Below are positions 8,996-17,083 of a DNA stretch of 36,718 nucleotides, piece by piece. The notes below the pieces were generated by a model. That model saw only the letters and a list, made by a program, of their open reading frames with translations, made no database searches and was not told the DNA's origin. Position numbers and translations under genes: made by a program. Source of the stretch: Eubacteriales bacterium (lineage in GTDB: Bacteria > Bacillota > Clostridia > Peptostreptococcales > Anaerovoracaceae); assembly GCA_029098205.1 (NCBI GenBank), contig JAQXNW010000160.1, positions 1 to 36,718 of the forward strand. Reading direction: 5' to 3'. Every line of letters starts with the position of its first letter. Within the stretch, counting starts at the first letter, position 1.

Positions 8996-10594
8996 TCACT
9001 TTTCATCCGCATCAGGAGAAGATTCCGCCGCAGCCGAACTCTCCGATGGATTCCACGTGTCCGCTTCGCTTTCCGGAACGACATTCGCCGGTTCGAACAG
9101 AATTTCCGTCGTATAGATCCGTTCCTCTTCCATGGCGTGGAATACCGCTCCATGATCCTCGATAATCTTTTTGCAAGTTTTTACTCCGATCTTCGTGCTC
9201 TCTACGAGCTTCGCCTCCGAACGGATATGATTCTGGAACACCAGCTTGATTTTATCCTGGATATAATCGACTTTAATCTCAATCGGGAAATCAATGCTTG
9301 CGTATTTCAGCATATTTGAAAACAAATTGTCAAATACGCGCATAATCGCCTGAATATCGACTTTCACCATGATCCCTTCCGGAATGTCAAATTGGTTGTT
9401 TACCCTAAATCCCTGAATTTCAAGCTCCGTCTCATGTTCAACGATCAGCTGCCGGAACAGAACAGAACCGTCCACCTCTTCAAAGGAACGAGTATCCTGC
9501 TTCTGATTCCCGAACACAAGGAAATAATTAAACAGTTTATCCGAAAGATTCTTCAGCTGAATCGCCTTGTCCTTGCAGGAATGGATATAACGGTTCAGTT
9601 CTTCCTTTGTCTGGTATTTTCCGCCTTCGATGATGTCGATATATCCGATCAAAGACGTCAGAGGGGTACGGATGTCATGCGACATCGATGTAATCAGTTC
9701 CGTATTCGCGTCCAGCGCCGCCTTCTCGCCCTCCGTTTTCTCTTTCAGGGATTTCCGAAGCACCTCCACGCTGTCAGACAAAATTCCGATTTCATCATTA
9801 TTCGTACGAGCCGCCGGATGGTCCAGATCACCCTCACTGATTGCGCGCACGTCTTTCGAGCCGTCAATGATCCGGCGGATAACCGATTTGTTATAGATCA
9901 GGATCACCAGGAAAAATACGAAAACAGATACAAAAACCGACACAATCGACATAACCAGATACCAGGTCTGCTGGTTATGCACATTAATGTATACGTAATA
10001 TTTTCCATCGCTGAAACGGACAATCTGATTATTATGATCCTCTCTGAAATTGGAAACGTCAATGGACAAAGACGCATATACAAACGGCGCGTTATTCGAG
10101 CTGTTCGAATAATCCGTACTCCCGTCCTTGCTCCGCACGTCCATCCGGACTCTTCCGCTGTTATCCACAATCCAGCCGGATGTAAACTGAATTCCGTCTT
10201 TATTATAGACAACAAGCTCCGTATTTCTCTGGCTGTCCACCCATTTCTGAAGCGCCGCTGTGTCATCCCCCCGCAGTTTCTGATCTTTTATCTGCATTTC
10301 CAGAGATTCATACCGGCTGTCCAGAACCTGATTTAAAATCGGCCGGGATGAGAAGAATTTCCCGCCGATCTGATACTCGATCATGGACAAAGTAGCATAG
10401 AGAGCGATCGCCAGCGCCGCGGCAAAAAGAACCACCGCCGTCAGCTTGACATTCAGAGAAACAAATCGTTTGCTTCCAATCGACTGATCGACCTTCTGCC
10501 AGATCTTCCGCAGTTTCTGCTTTCCAGTCTCCTTAGTCAATCCGATATCCCTTCCCCCACACGGTCTTGATAATTTCCGGTTTCCGCACGTCAT
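8996..10594 (-). CDS. Sensor histidine kinase (TM-HAMP-HisKA-HATPase)
   Basis: HAMP-like region, SMSHDIRTPLTSLIGYIDIIEG H-box, DNLFSNMLKYA N-box; start uncertain, possibly a TTG near the response regulator stop (LTKETGKQ...). Confidence 0.88.
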   Translation of the reverse strand: MTCGNRKLSRPCGGRDIGLTKETGKQKLRKIWQKVDQSIGSKRFVSLNVKLTAVVLFAAALAIALYATLSMIEYQIGGKFFSSRPILNQVLDSRYESLEMQIKDQKLRGDDTAALQKWVDSQRNTELVVYNKDGIQFTSGWIVDNSGRVRMDVRSKDGSTDYSNSSNNAPFVYASLSIDVSNFREDHNNQIVRFSDGKYYVYINVHNQQTWYLVMSIVSVFVSVFVFFLVILIYNKSVIRRIIDGSKDVRAISEGDLDHPAARTNNDEIGILSDSVEVLRKSLKEKTEGEKAALDANTELITSMSHDIRTPLTSLIGYIDIIEGGKYQTKEELNRYIHSCKDKAIQLKNLSDKLFNYFLVFGNQKQDTRSFEEVDGSVLFRQLIVEHETELEIQGFRVNNQFDIPEGIMVKVDIQAIMRVFDNLFSNMLKYASIDFPIEIKVDYIQDKIKLVFQNHIRSEAKLVESTKIGVKTCKKIIEDHGAVFHAMEEERIYTTEILFEPANVVPESEADTWNPSESSAAAESSPDADEK

Positions 10595-11237
10595 TCTCCA
10601 GTTTTTTCCGCAGATTCAGAACATGCACCATGATCGTATTGCCGGCGGAAGACGTGTACTCATTTCCCCAGACATGCTCGTACAGTTCCTTATTGCTGAC
10701 GACCTGTCCGCGGTGCTCCATGAAATAACGGAGAATGCTGTATTCCTTCTCGGTCAGGTTGATCCACTTTCCATTCTTCTTCACCGAACGGCTCCGGATG
10801 TCAACCACTACATTCTCGGAAAGACGGGTGCTGTCCGCGGAATCGCCGGACGTTCTCGGGCGGTCGTATTCATTATGACGGCGGATCAGCGATTTTATCT
10901 TCATCAGAAGCTCCGTCTGCGAAAAAGGCTTCACCAGAAAATCATCGCCGCCCATGGTATAGGCTTCTACTTTATCCCGGTCCTGTGACTTCGCGGTTAC
11001 GAAAAGAACCGGCACGCTGGAGCGCTCGCGGATTCTGCGGCAGACTTCAATCCCGTCCATGTCCGGCATCATGATATCCAGCACAACGACATCGATCTCA
11101 CGTCCCTCATATACGAAATCCACCGCAGTCTGTCCATTCTCCGCTTCTGTAACATCATATCCTTCACTCGTCAGAAGAATGCTCATGACTTCCCGGATAT
11201 TCGGATCATCATCCACAATCAGAATTTTGTTATGCAT
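10533..11237 (-). CDS. OmpR-family response regulator
   Basis: MHNKILIVDDDPNIREV...VVLDIMMPDMDG...VLFVTAKSQ...GGDDFLVKPFS; C-terminal winged helix ending TVWGKGYRID. Confidence 0.96.
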   Translation of the reverse strand: MHNKILIVDDDPNIREVMSILLTSEGYDVTEAENGQTAVDFVYEGREIDVVVLDIMMPDMDGIEVCRRIRERSSVPVLFVTAKSQDRDKVEAYTMGGDDFLVKPFSQTELLMKIKSLIRRHNEYDRPRTSGDSADSTRLSENVVVDIRSRSVKKNGKWINLTEKEYSILRYFMEHRGQVVSNKELYEHVWGNEYTSSAGNTIMVHVLNLRKKLENDVRKPEIIKTVWGKGYRID

Positions 11238-12040
11238 ATAGTTTTCTCCGTCTCGTTCAAACTGAGCTGCCGCAGATCCCGGACATAGAGATCCGATTCC
11301 CGTTCGATCGCGTCCTGATCGCCGGCGCTGATCTCTTCCCGGATTCCAACGGTAAAAAAGCCTTCCGAATTCGCGGTTCGAATCGCATATAAGCCATCTT
11401 CAAATACGGCGGTGCGTCCTGCTTCCGTTCCAAGATCCGAAAGCACCAGACGGAAAATTTCCGGTTCACCCTTGGAAAACTTAAGATCTCCCGAACTGTA
11501 AATATGCTGGAAGTAATCAAGAGCGCCGACACGTTTCAGTGCGATTTCCACAAGATATCCGTCCGTGGATGTAAGGATCACCATCGGAATTCCGGCGCTT
11601 CTGAATTGATCAAGCAGTTCTTTCGCACCCGGCCTGTAATCAGCTTCACTTGAATAATAATCCCGCATTTCTTCAGAAAGGGCCTTCGCGACCGCATTCT
11701 GATCCATTGGAAGATGGTAGTTTCGGATCAGATATTCCGCGCCGCTGGCCGAATTCAGCGTGAAAAGCTTATCTCCCAGATGCTCTTCCGGCGTAATTCC
11801 TCTTTTTCGAAGGAAACGGGCGCCCGCGTCATGCCAGACCGGCATCGAATCGATGAGCGTACCGTCCATGTCAAAAATCGCCGCGTCAATTCCGGGGCTC
11901 GCCGGTCTGGATCCGGACCCGCTGCCTTCTTCAGGCACCCCTGATTCTCCGCGCTTCATTTCTTCCTCGTCTGCCGCATCGATCATTCCTGTTTTCTCCA
12001 TTTCCCGTTCATTCCGAACCCTGTCCGGATGGGCTTCCAC
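11219..12040 (-). CDS. HAD-superfamily hydrolase (phosphoglucomutase/phosphatase-like)
   Basis: DAAIFDMDGTLIDSMPVWHDAG, VILTSTDGYLVEIALKRVG, FEDGLYAIRTANSEGF; actual start may be at an internal Met. Confidence 0.88.
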   Translation of the reverse strand: MEAHPDRVRNEREMEKTGMIDAADEEEMKRGESGVPEEGSGSGSRPASPGIDAAIFDMDGTLIDSMPVWHDAGARFLRKRGITPEEHLGDKLFTLNSASGAEYLIRNYHLPMDQNAVAKALSEEMRDYYSSEADYRPGAKELLDQFRSAGIPMVILTSTDGYLVEIALKRVGALDYFQHIYSSGDLKFSKGEPEIFRLVLSDLGTEAGRTAVFEDGLYAIRTANSEGFFTVGIREEISAGDQDAIERESDLYVRDLRQLSLNETEKTICITKF

Positions 12041-12119
12041 AGCTCTTTTCTCTGATAAATTACCAATATTTTATCCTATTTTACAGGGGAACGCAATCGA
12101 CGCACCGTTTTCTGCCCGG

Positions 12120-12693
12120 TTACCGGAATTTTACAACGATCTCACGACCGCCCGACGCCTCCTGGATTAAATTCTTTATTACAACTTCCGCGTTCTCATC
12201 TGCTGCTTCGAGAAGTCCTGACGATTTTGCAGATGCCTTTGCATCCTTCTCCGCATCCGCGATGGCAGCGGCAGCGGATTTCTTTCCGCTTCGAATTATT
12301 GAAAAATTCGTATCGATGAACTCGATGCTTTCCGCCGGGACTTCGACACCCTGCACCTTAGAATGAGGAACCGTAACCGTAACCTTTTTGTCCGTCACCG
12401 ATACCCTTGCCTCCAAAAGATCGAACCCTGCCCGTACCGTCGCCGTATATTTTATCAAAAACCTGTCTTTATTGATCAAAGGGATTTTCCCTTCTGTTTC
12501 TTCAATCACTCCGGACGCGACATATTTCTGTGTCGTGACTTCGGACGCCGCACGCAGCTTTCCTTCGATGACATCCGGCTTCGCACGCTTCGAATCATAG
12601 ATATGGTAAACCCCGATCACAACGATGACAAGCAATGCCAGAAGAATCACGATCCCGATCCGCATGCCGGCCTTTGTTCTGTTTCTGCCCAAA
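12120..12693 (-). CDS. DUF4230-like single-TM protein
   Basis: GIVILLALLVIVVIGVYHI TM, then EVTTQKYVASGVIEETEGK...KYTATVRAGFDL. Likely TTG start near 12693 (AGAGGTGATATTTTG); ORF track extends to 12722. Confidence 0.7.
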
Positions 12694-13213
12694 ATATCAC
12701 CTCTTCCGCATTCTGAAAACAAAAATATGTTCCGATAGAAACAATGCTATGTTTATCCACTCCCTGAAATGCCACCTTTTCTCCGAGAAAATCTGATTTA
12801 TAAGTTCGCTCATCTCCCCATCGAATGTTAGGCACAACATAAAGCCCTTGATGGCTTAAGTAATACCCCACTGCTCTGTTCAGATAGATATCAGCGATTT
12901 GAACACATAACGGCGCGTCAAGATAATGTGAACAATCTGGTGTAACTATTCCCGGAAACCTCTTTAGATCGTCAACGTACTCTTCGGTATTTATTAATAT
13001 TTCCCGAAAATTGATATCATTTTCATAAAAGCATACAAAATCATTCTTATCTTGGCTCCGCTCTCTGATTGAGAACGGAACCATCCCTTCAGAAATAATA
13101 ATATCTTTTGGTGCATCAATATGTGGTATTTCAAACTTTCCATCGAAGAATGCAGTTTCTACCAAAGAAACTCTAAAACCTTCATCTACCAGATTAGTCG
13201 CTGTCTTTCCCAT
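12647..13213 (-). pseudogene. DUF4417-like protein, C-terminus truncated at island edge
   Basis: VCFYENDINFREILINTEEYVDDLKRFPGIVTPDCSHYLDAPLCVQIADIYLNRAVGYYLSHQGLYVVPNIRWGDERTYKSDF...SIVSIGTYFCF resembles DUF4417; the remaining residues are out-of-frame core DNA. Confidence 0.65.
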
Positions 13214-13556
13214 GTTCTGCCTCCCACCTCAATATTGCTTCTGCCCCTTCTATAGCACCAGCAATATTGTATGTAGCGCATTCCTCAGGGAATTTAGTCA
13301 TTAGTTCCTTGTAGCACTTAACTAATTCAGTATTTGGTTTTTTTTCAACAACCTCCTCCAATACCTCACTAATCCAGGAATATTCCGAAGCAGTGCATTC
13401 ATTATTCAAGAAATCTATTGTCGATGTAATGTCTTCTGATAGGATATCAGTTAAAAGTTTCTGGCATTCCTCTATTCCGTCTGCCCACTCTCCGCAACTA
13501 ATATCTTCCACATATTCTCTGCGTTTAATGACTTCTCTAAACTTTTCTATATTCAT
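13194..13556 (-). CDS. Probable immunity protein for the adjacent EndoU-like toxin
   Basis: 120-aa acidic helical protein; start overlaps toxin stop (ATGA); family not named with confidence. Confidence 0.62.
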   Translation of the reverse strand: MNIEKFREVIKRREYVEDISCGEWADGIEECQKLLTDILSEDITSTIDFLNNECTASEYSWISEVLEEVVEKKPNTELVKCYKELMTKFPEECATYNIAGAIEGAEAILRWEAEHGKDSD

Positions 13557-14041
13557 TTTTTCTTACCCCCTTTACCATATGGTTGTTTAGCATCTGGAAA
13601 GATGGTTCCTATTTGCCCATGTGTTCGTATAACTCCAACACGAACTCCTTTCCACATTCCAAATACAGCCACTCCATCCTTGGTATGTCTATTTCCTTTC
13701 AAATTTGCCACATGCTCTCCTGCATGTTTTATGTCCTTGCTAGTCCAGTTCTTTGGAAACCACGATTGTCCCATAGATTTTGTTTTTGCCTTATTTGTAT
13801 GGTCCAAAACATGTCCTACTCGTACCCCATTAGGATAGGTCTTCTCAACCTTATATCTAATGCCATACATATCAAGTTCGTTCATGCCCGCTTGTCCGTG
13901 TCCCCCACTCTTAAGCCGTATATGATTGCCGTTACGTGGCTTTGTATAGGCGCCTTCATTTGAATGAACTACTGAGAATTGGCTTGCAGATCCGGCAGCA
14001 CCTCGAGTATTTAAAACTCTTCCTGATTTAGTTGTACCCAT
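13553..14041 (-). CDS. Stand-alone EndoU-like/BECR-type nuclease toxin (polymorphic toxin tail)
   Basis: 162 aa; GVRVGHVLDHTNKAKTKSMGQSWFPKNWTSKDIKHAGEHVANLKGNRHTKDGVAVFGMWKGVRVGVIRTHGQIGTIFPD, resembling bacterial EndoU domains; SD AGGAGGG. Confidence 0.68.
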   Translation of the reverse strand: MGTTKSGRVLNTRGAAGSASQFSVVHSNEGAYTKPRNGNHIRLKSGGHGQAGMNELDMYGIRYKVEKTYPNGVRVGHVLDHTNKAKTKSMGQSWFPKNWTSKDIKHAGEHVANLKGNRHTKDGVAVFGMWKGVRVGVIRTHGQIGTIFPDAKQPYGKGGKKK

Positions 14042-14053
14042 AGATGTTCCCTC

Positions 14054-14069
14054 CTGTCATAATTGACAG
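14054..14069 (-). promoter_or_regulatory. Hairpin overlapping toxin Shine-Dalgarno
   Basis: Perfect CTGTCA-4nt-TGACAG inverted repeat; 3' arm runs into the AGGAGGG SD (14049-14055) on the minus strand. Confidence 0.5.
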
Positions 14070-14116
14070 ACAAGGAACTAAAACAATTTCTTTTTTCATT
14101 TTTACCTCATCTTTCT

Positions 14117-14135
14117 GTCAAGAATTATTCTTGAC
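14117..14135. promoter_or_regulatory. 19-bp perfect palindrome, candidate operator of toxin operon
   Basis: GTCAAGAAT-T-ATTCTTGAC (9-bp arms, 1-nt centre). Confidence 0.6.
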
Positions 14136-14173
14136 CAAACAATAAAAAGATTTATAGTTGCATTTTTTATTGC

Positions 14174-14245
14174 TCTCTCAGAAAGATTGAAGTAGAATAT
14201 AATATACCAAATATGAAAGATTCTACTGAGTCTTTCTTTGAGAGA
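14174..14245. repeat. Long imperfect inverted repeat in toxin upstream region
   Basis: TCTCTCAGAAAGATTGAAGTAGAAT vs reverse complement of ATTCTACTGAGTCTTTCTTTGAGAGA; inner 8 bp (AGTAGAAT/ATTCTACT) perfect. Confidence 0.55.
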
Positions 14246-14246
14246 A

Positions 14247-14278
14247 CGTATAACTGCGCCAACAGTTATGCGTTTTTT
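14247..14278 (+). terminator. Plus-strand rho-independent terminator with no plus-strand gene upstream
   Basis: CGTATAACTG-CGCCAA-CAGTTATGCG (one G-U pair) followed by TTTTTT. Confidence 0.65.
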
Positions 14279-14345
14279 CTTTACCTATGTAAAGCCTCTC
14301 ATAATTTTGCCTCCTTTCTCTGGGTAAAGATAATAGATATCTTAA

Positions 14346-14917
14346 TTAAGCATTTTTATGTTTATCATTGTTTTTATAATCAGATCTATCCAATTTTCTC
14401 CTATTTTTAGCAAAAGCCTGCGAAACATAATATGTCTCAACAATTTCCTTAGGTTTCATTCCCTTACTCTCATTGTATGGAATCATAACCTCCGCACATA
14501 ATGCCTTAGCCTGCCATTCAACACTACAATATGCTGGTATTTCTTTATCCTCAAAACTTCTGTTATAAAGAGGAGTATATCCTATTTCAAACAAAAACAC
14601 ATGGCAGATTTCGTGACAAATAAAACCAAGAAATGCTCCTATCCTTTTCTTATACGCTCCCCCAATACACAGTTGCTTTTATCTCGATTGTGAATCCGCC
14701 TCTATCATTAGGAGTACATCTAGCCATTGTTTGTTTGAGGCGCCAGTTTATTATCTTCGACGATAACATAATCACAACCTTCAAAAACATCACATACCTT
14801 ATCAAGCACTTCAAGAACAGGAAAAGGCCCCGTAAGAGGAACATCAAATAATTTCCTAAAATACATTGCAAATCTACGTAAATCTTTTCTACTAGTTGGT
14901 TTTGTTTCGTAATCCAT
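14346..14917 (-). pseudogene. ImmA/IrrE-family metallopeptidase with two frameshifts
   Basis: Stitched frames: MDYETKPTSRKDLRRFAMYFRKLF...VIVEDNKLAPQT / MARCTPNDRGGFTIEIKATVYWG / AYKKRIGAFLGFICHEICHVFLFEIGY...; HExxH at 14601-14615; follows an XRE gene directly. Confidence 0.8.
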
Positions 14918-15289
14918 TTACTTTGATGTATCCTCCTTCTTGCTCAATAATTCCATGATTTTCATTGCCGTATCATCGTCCAAATCATCAAAAGCTCTGG
15001 CAAAAGCTAACACAGCTTTTCTCTGCACATTCCCCGCCTTTTTAGAATCAATTTTATATTGCGCCCTTGACTCTTCAATAGCTTCTTCTAATTCCTCCTT
15101 TTCACTTGCTGTAAGGTGATAATGGTCAACAAGTTTGGAAACCCAATCAGCAGGAACATTCTTCTTACCATTTTCCACAGCTGAAATAAATGGCAATGAA
15201 ACTCCAAGTATTTCAGCCATATCGCCCATTACTTCATGATGCTTGATTCTTAACACACGTACAAATTCACCATATTTTGTATATGACAT
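14918..15289 (-). CDS. XRE-family transcriptional regulator
   Basis: MSYTKYGEFVRVLRIKHHEVMGDMAEILGVSLPFISAVENGKKNVP HTH; directly upstream of ImmA (TAAATG junction). Confidence 0.88.
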   Translation of the reverse strand: MSYTKYGEFVRVLRIKHHEVMGDMAEILGVSLPFISAVENGKKNVPADWVSKLVDHYHLTASEKEELEEAIEESRAQYKIDSKKAGNVQRKAVLAFARAFDDLDDDTAMKIMELLSKKEDTSK

Positions 15290-15317
15290 AATACAAGCTC
15301 CTTTCTTTATACCAAAA

Positions 15318-15372
15318 ATATTATCATTACTTTATCTAATAATCAAGAATTTTTTAACCTTAATTAGGTTAA
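15318..15372 (-). promoter_or_regulatory. XRE promoter plus upstream palindrome
   Basis: Minus strand TTGATT (15346-15341), 17-nt spacer, TAATAT (15323-15318); inverted repeat TTAACCT-5nt-AGGTTAA at 15354..15372. Confidence 0.6.
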
Positions 15373-15381
15373 TCTTTCTTC

Positions 15382-15415
15382 AAAAAAACACCCCAGAACA
15401 GTTGTCCTGAGGTGT
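15382..15415 (-). terminator. Terminator after rpsI
   Basis: Minus strand ACACCTCAGGACAACTGTTCTGGGGTGTTTTTTT. Confidence 0.8.
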
Positions 15416-15462
15416 AATAAGTCGTATTTGATTGTCCAAAGACGTAATACGTTGTGAAACGA

Positions 15463-15858
15463 TTATCTCTTTGAGTACTGGGATGCCTTTCTCGCTTTCT
15501 TCAGACCATATTTCTGTCTTTCTTTCATTCTCGGATCTCTGGTCAGGAATCCGGCCGCCTTCAGCTGCGCCTTATACGCATCCGCGTCCGCCTCTACCAG
15601 GGCTCTGGAAATGCCATGCCGGAGGGCACCCGCCTGTCCGGTGAATCCGCCGCCGTTTACAAGAGCGACGACATCAAACTTGCCTTCGCATCCAGCAACG
15701 GAGAAAGGACGGAGTACTTCATTTCTCAGAAGCTCTGTCGGCATATAATCCTCCAAAGATTTTTTATTGATCGTAACCTTACCGGTTCCAGGGAGCAGTC
15801 TGACTCTGGCAACGGAAGATTTTCTGCGGCCTGTGCCGAAGTACTGTGTCTTAGCCAT
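15463..15858 (-). CDS. rpsI: 30S ribosomal protein S9
   Basis: [33 protein letters not shown]...[25 protein letters not shown]. Confidence 0.98.
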   Translation of the reverse strand: MAKTQYFGTGRRKSSVARVRLLPGTGKVTINKKSLEDYMPTELLRNEVLRPFSVAGCEGKFDVVALVNGGGFTGQAGALRHGISRALVEADADAYKAQLKAAGFLTRDPRMKERQKYGLKKARKASQYSKR

Positions 15859-15877
15859 GATTTATTTCCTCCCTTTC

Positions 15878-16306
15878 TTACAGATCCAGAAGCTCCGGCT
15901 TCTGTGCCTCGTGCTTATGCTCCGGGCCTGCGTATACGTGCAGTTTCTTATACATCTGTCTTCCGAGTCTGCCGTTCGGGAGCATGCCCTTAACAGCGTG
16001 ACGGATAACTTCCTCCGGCTTCTTGTCGAGCATCTCCTTCAGAGGAATCTCTTTCTTTCCGCCCGGAAATCCGGAATAGGAGGTGTAAATCTTATCATTC
16101 AGTTTCTTGCCGGTTACCGCAACCTTCTCTGCGTTGATTACGATGACATAGTCTCCGCAGTCTACATGCGGCGTATATGTCGGCTTGTTCTTGCCTCTCA
16201 GAATCGCTGCTACCTGGGACGCCACGCGGCCAAGAGTCTTCCCTTCCGCGTCGACTACGTACCACTTGCGCTCCACTTCCTGAGGCTTGGCGATGTACGA
16301 TTTCAT
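15878..16306 (-). CDS. rplM: 50S ribosomal protein L13
   Basis: [50 protein letters not shown]. Confidence 0.98.
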   Translation of the reverse strand: MKSYIAKPQEVERKWYVVDAEGKTLGRVASQVAAILRGKNKPTYTPHVDCGDYVIVINAEKVAVTGKKLNDKIYTSYSGFPGGKKEIPLKEMLDKKPEEVIRHAVKGMLPNGRLGRQMYKKLHVYAGPEHKHEAQKPELLDL

Positions 16307-16452
16307 CTGTCGTCTTCCTTCCTGCCTACTGACAAAGCCTCCGCTTTGGTTTTCGGCCCTGCCTACTGTGATGCCGGAAGCATCATGGTCGGCATAACTA
16401 AAGTTTTACGTTCAGCCCGCGTGAGCTCCGGACGTATTCCATCCTGCCCGCG

Positions 16453-16486
16453 GAAAAACCAGTGTTTCTTCACAGAAACACTGGTT
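16453..16486 (-). terminator. Terminator upstream of rplM
   Basis: Minus strand AACCAGTGTTTC-TGTGAA-GAAACACTGGTTTTT. Confidence 0.75.
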
Positions 16487-16621
16487 AATTATATGCCTTT
16501 TTATTCTGAATTTCAATCTTTTTCAGTCTCACACCGATTATTTTTTTGCGAACGCGGTTTTTCCGCGCGCCCCAGGGGTCTGCGTGCCCAGAGTTTTTGC
16601 ACGCCTGGAGCTTTCGATCGT

Positions 16622-17083
16622 TCAGGATTTTCGGCCGCTCGGCTTTTCCAACTGTCCCAAGCCCCGGAGAATCCTTGTTCCGATCAGCGCTGCCATCGTC
16701 AGAAGACCTGCAGTAAGCGAAAGCACCGCGCCGACATGCGCTTCATAAGAAGATCCGGTGTTGTATTCGGTCTTTTTCCGATGATACTCTTTCTTCGCCG
16801 CCTTGTACTCCCGGTCCAGATCCTGCATTTTCCTGCGGTTATCCTTGTATTCGCCGCGGAACTCCTTCTTCCGGTCTCTCTGCTCCTTCCGAAGATCGGC
16901 ATTCGTCTTCTGCTTCGCGTGCTTTATTTCTTTTCTGGCTTTCCGGGAAGCCGCGGAAAGATCTTTCGAACAGGCGGACTTCAGCCATTTTCTTTCCTTC
17001 TTCAGATGCTTTTTCGCTCTTTTAAGGACCCGCTTATCTTTCCGGAGATCCCGAAGCTCCTTCTTTTTTGCGTCATTCTTCAT
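16622..17083 (-). CDS. Highly basic coiled-coil protein with C-terminal TM segment
   Basis: 153 aa, Lys/Arg-rich; hydrophobic VGAVLSLTAGLLTMAALIG; start overlaps upstream P-type ATPase end. Confidence 0.6.
   Translation of the reverse strand: MKNDAKKKELRDLRKDKRVLKRAKKHLKKERKWLKSACSKDLSAASRKARKEIKHAKQKTNADLRKEQRDRKKEFRGEYKDNRRKMQDLDREYKAAKKEYHRKKTEYNTGSSYEAHVGAVLSLTAGLLTMAALIGTRILRGLGQLEKPSGRKS

Noticed and set aside
9392-10336. 314-aa plus-strand ORF opposite the histidine kinase
   Set aside because: Shadow ORF of the real kinase; no SD or recognisable domain.
14213-14410. 65-aa plus-strand ORF (MKDSTESFFERTYNC...)
   Set aside because: No SD and it reads through the plus-strand terminator; more likely non-coding RNA or chance.
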